A DNA stretch of 64,000 nucleotides from Salmonella enterica subsp. diarizonae (GCF_008692785.1 NZ_VXJV01000002.1:514470-578469); one strand, 5' to 3'; shown: positions 1-10,034, counted from the stretch's first letter. Notes: generated by a model from the letters alone, not told the origin. Translations and numbers: made by a program.

Positions 1-178
1 TATCGGCATGATGAAACATATTAGCGATCAGGTATTAGTGATGCATCAGGGCGAAGTGGTTGAACGCGGCAGCACCGCAGATGTGCTCGCCTCTCCGCTA
101 CATGAGCTTACCCGTCGTTTAATTTCGGGCCATTTCGGCGAGGCGCTGACTGCTGACGCATGGCGAAAGGATCGCTAA
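1..178 (+). CDS. sapF: SapF, ATP-binding protein of the Sap peptide ABC transporter (3' end only)
   Basis: Only the last 58 codons are present; the reading frame enters at base 2 and stops with TAA at 176-178. The segment begins IGMMKHISDQVLVMHQGEVV, which is the post-Walker-B H-loop and D-loop end typical of OppF/DppF/SapF-type ATPases, and ends in HFGEALTADAWRKDR as in SapF. In the family, SapF energises the SapABCDF importer, linked to resistance to host antimicrobial peptides and to potassium uptake. The rest of the sap operon lies off the left edge. Identification is from the C-terminal sequence and from fabI lying downstream, as in other enterobacteria. Confidence 0.9.
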   Translation, partial: IGMMKHISDQVLVMHQGEVVERGSTADVLASPLHELTRRLISGHFGEALTADAWRKDR

Positions 179-190
179 CCCAAACCAATA

Positions 191-213
191 CCCTCAGATC
201 GACTCTCTGAGGG
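191..213. terminator. Hairpin between convergent sapF and EAL-protein gene
   Basis: An 8-bp perfect inverted repeat (CCCTCAGA / TCTGAGGG) with a 7-base loop sits 13 bases after the sapF stop. It overlaps the last codons of the convergent gene. There is no clear T-run on the plus side, so termination strength is uncertain. Confidence 0.4.
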
Positions 214-901
214 TGTTCACGCGACTGCCCAACAGTAGTGTTTCAACCTCTTCTAACGCAACGGAAGGAAACAACGTGCCCTGGATTGCCCAAACGCCTG
301 CCGTTTTTAACGTCGGAAAATAGCGTGAGTTTTCCAGACCGTCCACAACAATTTTGTCACAATAACTCCGGATATGTTTGACAAGCAGTGGAAACGTCGT
401 TTTTTCGATTTGTGAGGCGAAAAAACTACGATCAAGTTTTACGCCGCTAAAACACCCGCAAACTAATGGTGCCGCGGTCGCGTTCCCTGCGCCCAGGTCG
501 CCCAGCCATAATGGGTTCGGTTGCTTATGAAGCATGTTAATCCAGGGATCGACTGATGCCTTATCTTGACATGAAAAATGTTCTGCGACCTGCAGCCCCA
601 TAAATAGCATGGCGTGTAGTAACGCGCGAATGTCTTTGTCCTGAAGGACAAGCTTCGCCATATCCCGATCGATATTGATGGTACAAAACAAGCCGTGGCG
701 TAGAAACCAGCGACGTTTGCCAGCGATAGTCCGCAGTAGATCGAGCAGAAAATAACGCTTCTGCGTATTGTCCCATGACGAAATAGCAAACTCAGGGTGC
801 AGCGGACGAGAGAGCGACGATGCAAAACGAGTGATAATTTCAACGCCCAGTAAATCCCCTTCCATTCCCCTTATCGGTTCTGCAATGAAAAAATAGCGCA
901 T
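194..901 (-). CDS. Degenerate EAL-domain protein, YdiV-like (Typhimurium STM1697 type)
   Basis: This 235-residue protein is a lone EAL domain without GGDEF or sensor domains. The signature EAL is altered to VEI near residues 20-22, and the usual DDFGTGYSSL metal/loop motif is replaced by GDLGAGNATAAPL, while the KLDRSFF segment is kept. It is therefore unlikely to hydrolyse c-di-GMP. Size and degeneracy match YdiV and its paralogue STM1697, reported to bind the flagellar master regulator FlhDC and restrain motility. That role is transferred from the family, not shown here. It lies convergent to sapF and downstream of the steC remnant on the same strand, separated by a 517-base gap, in AT-rich DNA unlike the core genes around it. 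Confidence 0.8.
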   Translation of the reverse strand: MRYFFIAEPIRGMEGDLLGVEIITRFASSLSRPLHPEFAISSWDNTQKRYFLLDLLRTIAGKRRWFLRHGLFCTINIDRDMAKLVLQDKDIRALLHAMLFMGLQVAEHFSCQDKASVDPWINMLHKQPNPLWLGDLGAGNATAAPLVCGCFSGVKLDRSFFASQIEKTTFPLLVKHIRSYCDKIVVDGLENSRYFPTLKTAGVWAIQGTLFPSVALEEVETLLLGSRVNTLRESI

Positions 902-1418
902 ATGACCACTCCACTTGCTCTTAACTCCCTGATAATGCGCTTTTAACGCAAATCAATCAATAAAAACGATCAATATATAAAAAATGATCGAAAAAAACAA
1001 TATATGTTAACTTGATGATAACATGTAAATTTTATGTTTTGAGAATGTTCTTGTATTGCTATAAATAGATTCACACACTACGCAAGCAGCGCTTATGTGA
1101 AAGCATGAGAAAATTCGGCAGGCCGAATTCTTCTTGTCTGGCAGATGGGGAAATTAAGGCGAGTCAATGTTATTGCGCAATAGCGAGGCATTTCGCCAGG
1201 TATGGCAGCGTTGCGTTGCCATACCAACGTGTAGCATGTCTGCTTCACTCTGTCCGGGCTCCTCAGACGGCCCTTCAATGAATAGCAATACGCAATAGTT
1301 GATCGGTAAAATTGTCGTGAATGAGCTCACGGCGACTCGCAGAAAAGAACTGAACTAAATGCTATTCTTTAATTCATCTTTTTATACGTTAGCAACAAGA
1401 GTCCCTCCTCAGGCGAGG
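902..1418. other. Gene-free AT-rich gap between the EAL gene and steC
   Basis: The 517 bases hold no convincing gene. The part next to the EAL gene (about 940-1080) is very AT-rich and probably contains its promoter. A short palindrome (ATTCGG/CCGAAT) lies at about 1113-1128. A 61-codon minus-strand frame at 1093-1278 has no recognisable product or good ribosome site. Bases 1369-1440 continue the out-of-frame 3' end of steC. Confidence 0.5.
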
Positions 1419-2724
1419 CTAGTTTAAAACGTCTTCCTGGCGCGTTTTCTCTCCGATTAATTCATTAATATCCGTAATAAGTGAACTATAATATTCAATA
1501 TCTTCAGCATTTCCTTCGGTCTCGGCCTGCTTTAATTTTACCATGTGACGGGCCTTAATTTGTTCTTCCAGTTGCGCTGTTGCAAGAGAAACTCTCCGCT
1601 GATGCCGGAATTCTTTTGAAGGCACGATCTGATCACCATCTACAAAGAAAAGCCCCCCTTCTTTAACCAGAATATTACCAAAAACGTTCATATCATGCAT
1701 ATAAACACCTCTGGATTCAAGAAGCGCCTCAGCCCTATTATAGTTCTCGTCATCTTCAATATCGAACTCCTGACCCTGAATGTATTTTGAAACTAAAACC
1801 ATGACATCTTTGCCATTAATATTCATGGTGGCGGACCGAGAAAAATTCTTATCGTCATTGGCTATGTTCAAATACTTACTAACACGCTCAGGATGACAAT
1901 TACAATGCTCTGGAGAGGTAAAGTCGATTTTTACCCCCTGTTCGTTAATTGGAACCTTAATAACATATTCACCATTTAATAAATAAACTGTCCCATAGCT
2001 TCCGCTACCTATTTTATTTTTTTCAATATCAGACATGCAAATCTTTTTCTTAAACTCTTGCGAGGTAATAAAAACCTCTATCGGCGCTGGTTGTTGGGAA
2101 TCCACCTGATCAATAGCGCCGCGATCATCGCCTGACGCCCCAGGCAGCGTTGACAAGTACTCTATCAAACGTTGCTCAAAAGCGTCATAGCGCCCATTCC
2201 CACCTGCTTCGCTCAGCGTCAGGCTATCATTACCCAAAGCAGCAAGCGTAATCTCACCCGTATTGTAATTAAACATCGTTTCTTTTAAAAAACCGAGACA
2301 ACGCTCAGAACACTCTGTCTCGGAAATTAATATCCCATCGTAATATAATTTTAACAGTGACATGTTTTCTTGATGTGCTAATACTTCTACAGTGTATTTA
2401 TCTATTGTTTCAGGTCTGGAGGCATCAATAAGTTTAACATATCCGAGAAGGGGTCGCCATCGTGTACAGTCTTCATCTCGTGTTGAAAATGGTCTTGGCG
2501 AGAAAGGTCCCTTAATATCGGGATGCTCTTTATTTTGGCACAAAAGATTGTATATTTCTTTATACTCAGAAATTAAACTGCGATTGGTGAATATATTCCT
2601 GAAAAAATCTATAAATCGCTCACATGTTGAAAAAAATGTATTCTCTTTTATTATCAACAATATCTCTTAGATGGCTTTCCGATATATGACAGCTATGATT
2701 TCCAATATGAAATATAAACTGCAT
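1369..2724 (-). pseudogene. steC: steC-like type III effector kinase gene, disrupted by frameshifts at both ends
   Basis: The main open frame (1419-2660) matches SteC, the Salmonella effector kinase that remodels host actin. It has a glycine-rich loop [17 protein letters not shown], the ATP-binding lysine in VIKVPI, a catalytic-loop-like [11 protein letters not shown] and a DFG-like FVDGD. The true start appears to be ATG at 2724 ([16 protein letters not shown]..., matching the SteC N-terminus), but that frame hits TGA at 2620-2622. A run of seven A at 2630-2636 (plus strand) puts it out of register; six would restore a continuous frame. Near 1440 a second shift removes the expected C-terminus: [11 protein letters not shown] is readable in another frame, ending at 1369. 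Typhimurium SteC is about 457 residues. Either a pseudogene, a slippage-dependent gene, or a homopolymer sequencing error at the first site. Confidence 0.75.
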
Positions 2725-3332
2725 ACATGTCGTCCTCTAAGAGATCATTATGATATACATACAAACATATAAAAACCATATTTGTAACTACTGTAATCAC
2801 CTGATTTTCAAAAATTCTCATATACAGCATTCATACTGTTACCAGCAAATGAAGCAATCACTCAATATCAAAAAAGAAATTATTTTTGTTAAGAACTCGA
2901 TTATTAAAGTTACAAATCTATTATAACATCATCCATAGATGAGGTATTAAAGTGGGACGATAATACAGATAAATATTCAGGCTTCCGACATTACCGTTAT
3001 TTGTCTGGTGTAAGGCACGTCGCTGTAACACTTACTGTCCGTCCCGGTGCCTCTGGTTGGATGAGGCGAACCTCACACTAGCTGGTATACTGCACCTTAG
3101 CGTCTATCACATTAGGCTCTTAATACGCCGTTTTCCTTCTGGTGACTTACCGTGCTGTTTCAGAACACCGCCTGCCGGGCTCACTTCAGTGATAGCGGCG
3201 GAAAAATAGCGTGACACACAGGGCCGGGAGTGGGATATAATTTCAGGCTAATTTCGAATAATTTTGAAATACTGCTTTTAACTTATTGATATTAAAAGCA
3301 AAAAACAAGCAATGACTATAAGGATTAAAGCT
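2725..3332. other. Long gap upstream of fabI, with a coding-like relic
   Basis: Bases 2725-2980 are strongly AT-rich with no gene. At about 2984 composition changes to ordinary GC. On the minus strand, 3107-3247 reads open for 46 codons without an ATG (includes RYFSAAITEVSPAGG and KQHGKSPEGKRRIKSLM) and ends at TGA 3107-3109. It looks like the 3' tail of a lost gene or of a repeat family; I cannot name it. The fabI promoter should lie in roughly 3240-3332. Confidence 0.5.
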
Positions 3333-4121
3333 ATGGGTTTTCTTTCCGGTAAGCGCATTCTGGTCACTGGCGTGGCCAGTAAACTGTCCATCGCCTACGG
3401 TATCGCGCAGGCGATGCACCGCGAAGGAGCTGAACTGGCGTTCACCTACCAGAACGACAAACTGAAAGGCCGCGTGGAGGAGTTTGCTGCCCAACTGGGT
3501 TCCAGCATCGTTTTACCGTGTGACGTCGCTGAAGACGCCAGCATTGACGCTATGTTTGCGGAGCTGAGTCACGTTTGGCCGAAATTTGACGGTTTCGTAC
3601 ACTCAATCGGTTTCGCGCCTGGCGACCAACTGGACGGCGATTATGTTAATGCGGTTACCCGCGAAGGCTTTAAAATCGCTCACGATATTAGCTCTTACAG
3701 CTTTGTTGCCATGGCGAAAGCCTGCCGCGCCATGCTGAATCCGGGGTCTGCGTTGTTGACCTTATCTTATCTGGGGGCGGAACGCGCCATCCCGAACTAC
3801 AACGTCATGGGTCTGGCGAAAGCCTCTCTGGAAGCCAACGTGCGTTACATGGCAAATGCAATGGGACCGGAAGGCGTTCGCGTCAACGCCATCTCTGCGG
3901 GTCCAATCCGCACGCTGGCAGCATCCGGCATTAAAGATTTCCGTAAAATGCTGGCGCATTGTGAAGCCGTTACGCCAATTCGTCGCACCGTTACCATTGA
4001 AGATGTGGGTAACTCAGCAGCGTTCCTGTGCTCCGATCTCTCTGCAGGAATTTCTGGCGAAGTCGTTCATGTTGACGGCGGATTCAGCATTGCGGCAATG
4101 AATGAGCTGGAACTGAAGTAA
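3333..4121 (+). CDS. fabI: Enoyl-[acyl-carrier-protein] reductase (NADH) FabI
   Basis: FabI performs the last reduction of each fatty-acid elongation cycle, turning trans-2-enoyl-ACP into acyl-ACP with NADH. It is essential and is the target of triclosan and isoniazid-like inhibitors. The 262-residue product starts [14 protein letters not shown], a short-chain dehydrogenase nucleotide-binding segment. The YNVMGLAK stretch carries the family's catalytic Tyr and Lys (Y156 and K163 in E. coli numbering), and GFAPGD contains the Gly associated with triclosan resistance. I chose ATG 3333, which gives the standard N-terminus; an in-frame ATG at 3312 would add seven unsupported residues. Monocistronic by spacing, followed by yciW. 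Confidence 0.97.
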   Translation: MGFLSGKRILVTGVASKLSIAYGIAQAMHREGAELAFTYQNDKLKGRVEEFAAQLGSSIVLPCDVAEDASIDAMFAELSHVWPKFDGFVHSIGFAPGDQLDGDYVNAVTREGFKIAHDISSYSFVAMAKACRAMLNPGSALLTLSYLGAERAIPNYNVMGLAKASLEANVRYMANAMGPEGVRVNAISAGPIRTLAASGIKDFRKMLAHCEAVTPIRRTVTIEDVGNSAAFLCSDLSAGISGEVVHVDGGFSIAAMNELELK

Positions 4122-4319
4122 GCGCATTAAGTCTATTAGCGGGCGGCATGGCTGTGCTGCCCCATTTCTCGACACACCGCTCATCCCGCTATATAGCGTT
4201 CTGATATTTGTTATCACCTAACAATCTTTCACCCCTTTCCCGCATACGGCAGGATAAGCCAGCATAAACGATCCGACGCCGAATCATTATCGATGGCCAT
4301 TTCATCCTCGGGAAAACCT

Positions 4320-5465
4320 ATGGAACAATGCCGAAAAGCGGGTAAAAGCCACTGGTATCATGAAACACAATCCAGTATGTCGTCACAAACCACGCTTCCG
4401 CTGATGCCGGAAGCCGCGTATGTTAACGATCGTTTTTTACTCGATTTAGCGATATCTGAAACAGCGTTGGTGCCCTTTGAGTCATGGTTAAATCCAGCTC
4501 GCCAACTGGCGAATATCTTATTTCCTCCCACAGTTATCAACGATCGGCTTCATACGTTTAGCGCCTATGAACGTATGAGCACCGCGCTGACCGCCGCTCA
4601 GGTTTTTGGGGTGCAGCGTTTATGCCGTCATTATGCCGCACGTCTGGCGCCGCTGCCTGGACCTGACGCTTCAAGAGAGAGCAATCAACGGCTGGCGCAA
4701 ATTACGCAATATGCCCGTCAGCTTGCCGGTTCCCCCTCCGTTATCAATACGCGTGCCCGTGAACAGCTTGCAGAGGTGGGATTAACCGCCCGGGATACCG
4801 TACTCATCAATCAGATCATTGGGTTTATCGGTTTTCAGGCGCGGGTATCGGCGGTATTCCAGGCGTTTTGCCGTCTGCCCGTACGCGAGCTGCCCGGCCT
4901 GGAGATGCAGCGCTTTGCCGGAGCCGTGCCGTTTCAAACCCCCCAGGCGACATGGCGGCCCGCCGCCAGTCTGGTAGAACATCCCGCTGCCCACGCCAAA
5001 GTTCGCCGACAATATTCGCCTTCACAATGCCAAATGCTGGCGCCGGTACTCCTGCGCGATCCGTCTTCATTCGCGTTACTCGAACGCATACTGACCAGCA
5101 CAATACGCACAGCTTCACCCCCCTCTTTACTTCCACTTATTACGCTCCTCACATCACGTATCAACGGCAGCGCCTCCTGCTTTAATGAACAGGCGACCCA
5201 ACCTGGCGCGTGGCGCCGCGCAGTAGTTACGTTACGCCTGGAAGAAGACGATATCGCACGTTGGGAACGACAACATTCAGTTGAGCCCGCACTGACACAG
5301 GCGATACAATGGCTCACCAGAGCGCCCGATCGTTTTAGCGCCGTGCATTTTTCCCCGCTACTTAATAGGGGGGGCTCATCGGAACAGGTTATTAATATGT
5401 TAGGCTGGTGCAGCGTGTGCGGATGGTTAAATCGTTTAAAAATCGCGTTGGGCGAAACCCATTAA
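4320..5465 (+). CDS. yciW: YciW, carboxymuconolactone-decarboxylase/AhpD-like protein
   Basis: The gene occupies the yciW position between fabI and rnb, and its N-terminus MEQCRKAGKSHWYHETQSS matches the E. coli protein as I know it. Length 381 residues. A segment around residues 140-190 (REQLAEVGLTARDTVLINQIIGFIGFQARV) resembles the helical AhpD/CMD core, but I see no CxxC redox pair there, so peroxidase activity is doubtful. E. coli yciW has been linked to cysteine and methionine metabolism and CysB control; function here is inferred. ATG 4320 was preferred to 4293, which only adds nine residues absent from the E. coli form. Confidence 0.8.
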   Translation: MEQCRKAGKSHWYHETQSSMSSQTTLPLMPEAAYVNDRFLLDLAISETALVPFESWLNPARQLANILFPPTVINDRLHTFSAYERMSTALTAAQVFGVQRLCRHYAARLAPLPGPDASRESNQRLAQITQYARQLAGSPSVINTRAREQLAEVGLTARDTVLINQIIGFIGFQARVSAVFQAFCRLPVRELPGLEMQRFAGAVPFQTPQATWRPAASLVEHPAAHAKVRRQYSPSQCQMLAPVLLRDPSSFALLERILTSTIRTASPPSLLPLITLLTSRINGSASCFNEQATQPGAWRRAVVTLRLEEDDIARWERQHSVEPALTQAIQWLTRAPDRFSAVHFSPLLNRGGSSEQVINMLGWCSVCGWLNRLKIALGETH

Positions 5466-5553
5466 CCCATCCATTACTGAAAGAGCGCTTGCTGCGCCAG
5501 GCAGAATCGCGTAAAACTGTCAGCCGCTCTTTTGGCTACGAAAATAGACGAAT

Positions 5554-7488
5554 ATGTTTCAGGACAACCCGCTGCTAGCGCAGCTTAAACAGCAACTGCA
5601 TTCCCAGACGCCGCGCGCTGAAGGGGTCGTAAAAGCCACGGAAAAAGGCTTTGGCTTCCTCGAGGTTGACGCGCAAAAAAGCTATTTCATTCCTCCGCCG
5701 CAGATGAAAAAAGTGATGCATGGCGATCGCATCGTCGCGGTCATCCACACAGAAAAAGAACGTGAGTCTGCCGAGCCGGAAGAACTGATCGAACCGTTCC
5801 TGACGCGTTTTGTGGGAAAAGTTCAGGGTAAAAATGACCGTCTATCCATCGTGCCGGATCATCCGTTGCTGAAAGACGCGATTTCCTGCCGCGCCGCGCG
5901 CGGCGTTCAGCATGAGTTCAAAGAAGGTGACTGGGCGGTTGCCGAAATGCGCCGCCATCCGCTTAAAGGTGACCGTTCGTTTTACGCCGATTTAACGCAG
6001 TACATCACCTTTGCCGACGATCACTTTGTTCCCTGGTGGGTTACGCTTGCCCGCCACAACCTGGAAAAAGAAGCGCCAAATGGCGTAACGACGGAAATGC
6101 TTGACGAAGGGTTGGAGCGTCAGGATCTGACCGCGCTGAATTTCGTTACTATCGATAGCGCCAGCACCGAGGATATGGATGATGCGCTTTATGCCGAGGA
6201 ATTGGCGGACGGCAGACTTCAGTTAACGGTGGCTATCGCCGATCCTACCGCCTGGATTGCCGAAGGTAGTAAGCTGGATAACGCAGCGAAAATTCGCGCC
6301 TTCACCAACTACCTGCCGGGCTTCAATATTCCTATGCTGCCGCGTGAGCTGTCTGACGATCTGTGCTCGCTGCGCGCCAACGAAGTGCGCCCGGCGCTCG
6401 CCTGTCGCATGATCATCGCCGCGGACGGCGCCATTGACGATGATATCGCCTTTTTTGCGGCCACGATCGAGTCGAAGGCCAAGCTGGCGTACGACAATGT
6501 CTCCGACTGGCTGGAAAATAGCGGCACCTGGCAGCCGGATAACGAAGGCATTGCCCAGCAGATTCGCCTGTTGCACCGTATTTGTCTGAGCCGCGGTGAG
6601 TGGCGTCATCATCATGCGTTAGTCTTTAAAGATCGTCCGGATTACCGCTTTGTGCTTGGCGAAAAAGGCGAAGTATTGGATATTGTGGCGGAACCGCGCC
6701 GTATCGCTAACCGTATCGTAGAAGAGTCGATGATTGCCGCCAACCTTTGCGCCGCGCGCGTACTGCGCGATAAGCTTGGTTTTGGTATTTACAACGTACA
6801 TACGGGCTTCGATCCCGCTAATGCCGACGCTCTGGCCGCGCTGCTAAAAACGCATGGTCTACATATCGATGCCGAAGAGGTGCTGACTCTGGAAGGCTTC
6901 TGTAAACTGCGTCGCGAACTGGATGCGCAGTCCTCCGGTTTCCTCGACAGCCGCATTCGGCGCTTCCAGTCTTTTGCGGAAATCAGCACCGAACCGGGGC
7001 CGCATTTCGGTCTCGGTCTTGAGGCTTACGCCACCTGGACCTCTCCTATCCGTAAGTATGGCGACATGATTAACCATCGTCTGCTGAAAGCGGTCATCAA
7101 GGGTGAGACCATTGCGCGCCCACAGGAAGACATCACCCAGCAAATGGCGGAACGCCGCCGCCTGAACCGTATGGCGGAGCGCGATGTCGGCGACTGGTTA
7201 TATGCGCGCTTCCTTAACGATAAGGCGGGTACGGATACCCGTTTCGCGGCAGAAATTATTGACGTCAGCCGCGGTGGTATGCGTGTGCGACTGGTCGATA
7301 ACGGCGCTGTCGCCTTTATCCCTGCCCCGTTCCTGCACGCCGTCCGCGATGAACTGGTGTGCAGCCAGGAAAACGGTACGGTACAGATTAAAGGTGAGAC
7401 GGTTTATAAAGTGACGGATGTTATTGATGTCACTATTGCCGAGGTTCGCATGGAAACACGTAGCATTATTGCCCGACCGGCAGCGTAA
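5554..7488 (+). CDS. rnb: Ribonuclease II
   Basis: RNase II is a processive 3'-to-5' exoribonuclease that degrades single-stranded RNA and is the main hydrolytic exonuclease of bulk mRNA. The product is 644 residues, identical in length to E. coli RNase II. It shows N-terminal cold-shock domains ([15 protein letters not shown] near residue 24), the RNB catalytic core with the acidic cluster [14 protein letters not shown] at about 200-213 that binds magnesium, and a C-terminal S1 domain ([19 protein letters not shown]). A strong hairpin terminator follows the stop. It lies 88 bases after yciW on the same strand. Confidence 0.98.
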   Translation: MFQDNPLLAQLKQQLHSQTPRAEGVVKATEKGFGFLEVDAQKSYFIPPPQMKKVMHGDRIVAVIHTEKERESAEPEELIEPFLTRFVGKVQGKNDRLSIVPDHPLLKDAISCRAARGVQHEFKEGDWAVAEMRRHPLKGDRSFYADLTQYITFADDHFVPWWVTLARHNLEKEAPNGVTTEMLDEGLERQDLTALNFVTIDSASTEDMDDALYAEELADGRLQLTVAIADPTAWIAEGSKLDNAAKIRAFTNYLPGFNIPMLPRELSDDLCSLRANEVRPALACRMIIAADGAIDDDIAFFAATIESKAKLAYDNVSDWLENSGTWQPDNEGIAQQIRLLHRICLSRGEWRHHHALVFKDRPDYRFVLGEKGEVLDIVAEPRRIANRIVEESMIAANLCAARVLRDKLGFGIYNVHTGFDPANADALAALLKTHGLHIDAEEVLTLEGFCKLRRELDAQSSGFLDSRIRRFQSFAEISTEPGPHFGLGLEAYATWTSPIRKYGDMINHRLLKAVIKGETIARPQEDITQQMAERRRLNRMAERDVGDWLYARFLNDKAGTDTRFAAEIIDVSRGGMRVRLVDNGAVAFIPAPFLHAVRDELVCSQENGTVQIKGETVYKVTDVIDVTIAEVRMETRSIIARPAA

Positions 7489-7507
7489 CTACGCATAGCG
7501 TTCTCAA

Positions 7508-7541
7508 CGGCCTTTGCCTTTTCAGCAAAGGCCGTTTTCTT
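7508..7541 (+). terminator. rnb terminator
   Basis: A 10-bp perfect stem (CGGCCTTTGC / GCAAAGGCCG) with a 7-base loop, directly followed by TTTTCTTTCCC, 19 bases after the rnb stop. This is a textbook rho-independent terminator. Confidence 0.9.
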
Positions 7542-7741
7542 TCCCTCTTATCCCCTCCGTCACGCTCGGCGTTTAATCTTATCCAGGTGCCCCATTTCTT
7601 GTTATTTTTAGCTGGCGACTATGCTTTTTCCAGAATCTGGATTACATATGAATATATAAATAAAACAATACGTTCAGCCATAATTAACCTTATGTATAAC
7701 ATGGCTAACCTTTCTTTTCGGGCATCTGGCGCTTAAATGGG

Positions 7742-9733
7742 ATGGTACGCATGATCAAACAGATTCAGGAACAAACGGCGCTAAGTCCCCTTCATACTTA
7801 CTGGCGCCTGGTAGATGATCGCAACGTGCTGCATCTATCTCCGGCAGGTGAAACGGACGCAGAAAAAACGGTTGAGTTATCGCCGGAGCAAGCCGGGCGT
7901 ATCCGGGAAATGACGGCAATTACCTCCAGCATGCTGATAACGTTGTTAATAGAAAAACAGGCTATCTCTGCGCACCTGGTAGGCCGTAAGATTAATAAAC
8001 GTGAATGGGCGGGCAGCCTTTCAACCTGGCCTGATACGCCCGCTGTCGTACCAACGCAGGCGCAGGAACTCTCTTTTGCCGAGCAAATCGTATCAGAAGC
8101 CAGCTCAGTCATTGCGATACTGGATAGCCAGGGAAAAATCTGTCGATTTAATCGGTTATGCGAAGAGTACACGGGCTTAAAAGAGCAAGATGTGATTGGT
8201 CAAAGCGTCTTTAAATTATTTATGAGTCGCCGGGAGGCTGCCGCCTCCCGGCACTACATTGAGGGTTTTTTTCGCAATGGCAATGCCTATGAAATCGAAC
8301 GCTGGATAAAGACCCGTAAAGGCCAACGCCTGTTCTTATTTCGTAATAAATTCGTCCATAGCGGTAGCGGTAAAAACGAAATTTTCCTGATCTGCGCCGG
8401 CACAGATATTACCGAAGAAAGGCGGGCTCAGGAGCGTTTACGCATACTGGCGAATACAGATACCGTCACCGGCCTGCCTAATCGCAATGCTATCCATGAA
8501 TTTATTAACAATGCTATTGCCGCGGCTGGCGAGTCGCAGGTGGGTATCGTTTATCTCGATCTGGATAACTTCAAGAAAATTAATGACGCCTACGGGCATA
8601 TGTTTGGCGATCAGCTCTTACAGGCCGTTTCACTGGCGCTGTTGAGTTGTCTGGAGGAAGATCAATTGCTGGCCAGACTGGGAGGGGATGAATTCATTGT
8701 CCTCGCTGCCCATACGTCTCAGGGCGCGCTGGAAGCCGTAGCCTCACGAATCCTTACCCGACTGCGGCAACCGTTTCGTATTGGACTCATTGAAGTTTAC
8801 ACGGGATGCGCCATTGGCATTTCATTGGCCCCCCAGCACGGACAGGACAGCGAAAGTATCATTCGTAATGCCGACACCGCAATGTATAACGCCAAAGAAG
8901 GCGGCCGCGGTCAGTTTTGCGTTTTTTCGCCGGAAATGAATCAGCGCGTATTTGACTACCACTGGCTGGACACAAACCTGCGAAAAGCGCTGGAAAACGA
9001 CCAGTTACTTATTCACTATCAACCCAAAATTACCTGGCGCGGCGAAGTACGTAGCCTGGAAGCGCTGGTACGCTGGCAATCGCCGGAACGCGGATTAATT
9101 CCGCCGCTGGAGTTCATCTCATACGCCGAAGAGTCAGGACTCATCGTTCCGCTGGGCCGCTGGGTGATTCTGGATGTGGTTCGCCAGATTGCGAAATGGC
9201 GCGATAAAGGGATTAATTTGCGCGTAGCCGTTAACTTTTCGGCGCGACAACTGGCCGACCAGACGCTTTTTACCTCGCTTAAGCAGGTTTTGCACGATCT
9301 GAATTTTGAGTATTGTCCGATCGATGTCGAGCTAACAGAAAGCTGCCTGATTGAAAACGACACGCTGGCGCTATCGGTTATCCAGCAATTTAGTCAGCTC
9401 GGCGCTCAGATTCATCTGGATGATTTCGGCACCGGTTATTCTTCGCTTTCCCAACTCGCCCGATTCCCTATTGATGCCGTTAAACTGGATCAGGCTTTCG
9501 TCAGAGACATCCATAAGCAACCGCTGTCGCAATCTCTGGTTCGGGCGATTGTCGCGGTGGCTCAGGCACTAAATTTACAAGTGATTGCCGAAGGCGTAGA
9601 AAATGCTAAAGAAGATGCCTTCCTGACAAAAAACGGCGTCAATGAACGACAGGGCTTTTTATTCGCCAAACCTATGCCCGCCGTTTCTTTTGAACGCTGG
9701 TACAAACGTTATCAGACGAAAAAAATGCGTTAA
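7742..9733 (+). CDS. pdeR: PAS-GGDEF-EAL c-di-GMP phosphodiesterase PdeR (YciR)
   Basis: Domains in order: about 110 residues of N-terminal sequence, a PAS domain (VIAILDSQGKICRFN from about residue 118), a GGDEF domain with an intact LGGDEFIVL motif near 315, and an EAL domain with intact LEALVRWQ near 438 and DDFGTGYSSL near 560. In E. coli and Salmonella (STM1703) this protein acts as a phosphodiesterase and as a trigger enzyme restraining MlrA and the diguanylate cyclase DgcM, lowering csgD and curli expression. All key motifs are retained, so it should be active. Start is uncertain: ATG 7742, GTG 7745 and ATG 7751 all fit. Confidence 0.93.
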   Translation: MVRMIKQIQEQTALSPLHTYWRLVDDRNVLHLSPAGETDAEKTVELSPEQAGRIREMTAITSSMLITLLIEKQAISAHLVGRKINKREWAGSLSTWPDTPAVVPTQAQELSFAEQIVSEASSVIAILDSQGKICRFNRLCEEYTGLKEQDVIGQSVFKLFMSRREAAASRHYIEGFFRNGNAYEIERWIKTRKGQRLFLFRNKFVHSGSGKNEIFLICAGTDITEERRAQERLRILANTDTVTGLPNRNAIHEFINNAIAAAGESQVGIVYLDLDNFKKINDAYGHMFGDQLLQAVSLALLSCLEEDQLLARLGGDEFIVLAAHTSQGALEAVASRILTRLRQPFRIGLIEVYTGCAIGISLAPQHGQDSESIIRNADTAMYNAKEGGRGQFCVFSPEMNQRVFDYHWLDTNLRKALENDQLLIHYQPKITWRGEVRSLEALVRWQSPERGLIPPLEFISYAEESGLIVPLGRWVILDVVRQIAKWRDKGINLRVAVNFSARQLADQTLFTSLKQVLHDLNFEYCPIDVELTESCLIENDTLALSVIQQFSQLGAQIHLDDFGTGYSSLSQLARFPIDAVKLDQAFVRDIHKQPLSQSLVRAIVAVAQALNLQVIAEGVENAKEDAFLTKNGVNERQGFLFAKPMPAVSFERWYKRYQTKKMR

Positions 9734-9854
9734 TGACGGCGATAATAGAGAGAACAGCCTATGCAGACAGGCCTAACCCTATTTTTCCCTTCTCTTTTCA
9801 GATTAATTTCTGCATCATGAATTTAAACCTTTTCTGACATTAAGGATGACAAAC

Positions 9855-10034
9855 ATGTCTGATATCGAAGCACAACGAATTGCCCAACGCATTGATACCG
9901 TGCTGGATATCCTTGTTGCTGGCGATTACCATTCGGCCATCAATAACCTTGAAATATTGAGAGCAGAGCTGTTAGATCAGGTTAAAGACGGTATCTCGCC
10001 ACCCCGTGCTCCCGGGTCACCCTGGGAAATCTGA
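9855..10034 (+). CDS. yciZ: YciZ small conserved protein (UPF0509)
   Basis: A 59-residue acidic, helical protein, [20 protein letters not shown]..., matching the enterobacterial YciZ family. ATG 9855 is chosen because TAAGGA at 9841-9846 sits at good spacing before it; the upstream ATG at 9846 overlaps that ribosome site. It stands alone between pdeR and yciT. Function is unknown. Confidence 0.85.
   Translation: MSDIEAQRIAQRIDTVLDILVAGDYHSAINNLEILRAELLDQVKDGISPPRAPGSPWEI

Noticed and set aside
1093..1278. 61-codon minus-strand frame between the EAL gene and steC
   Set aside because: No ribosome site and no recognisable sequence.
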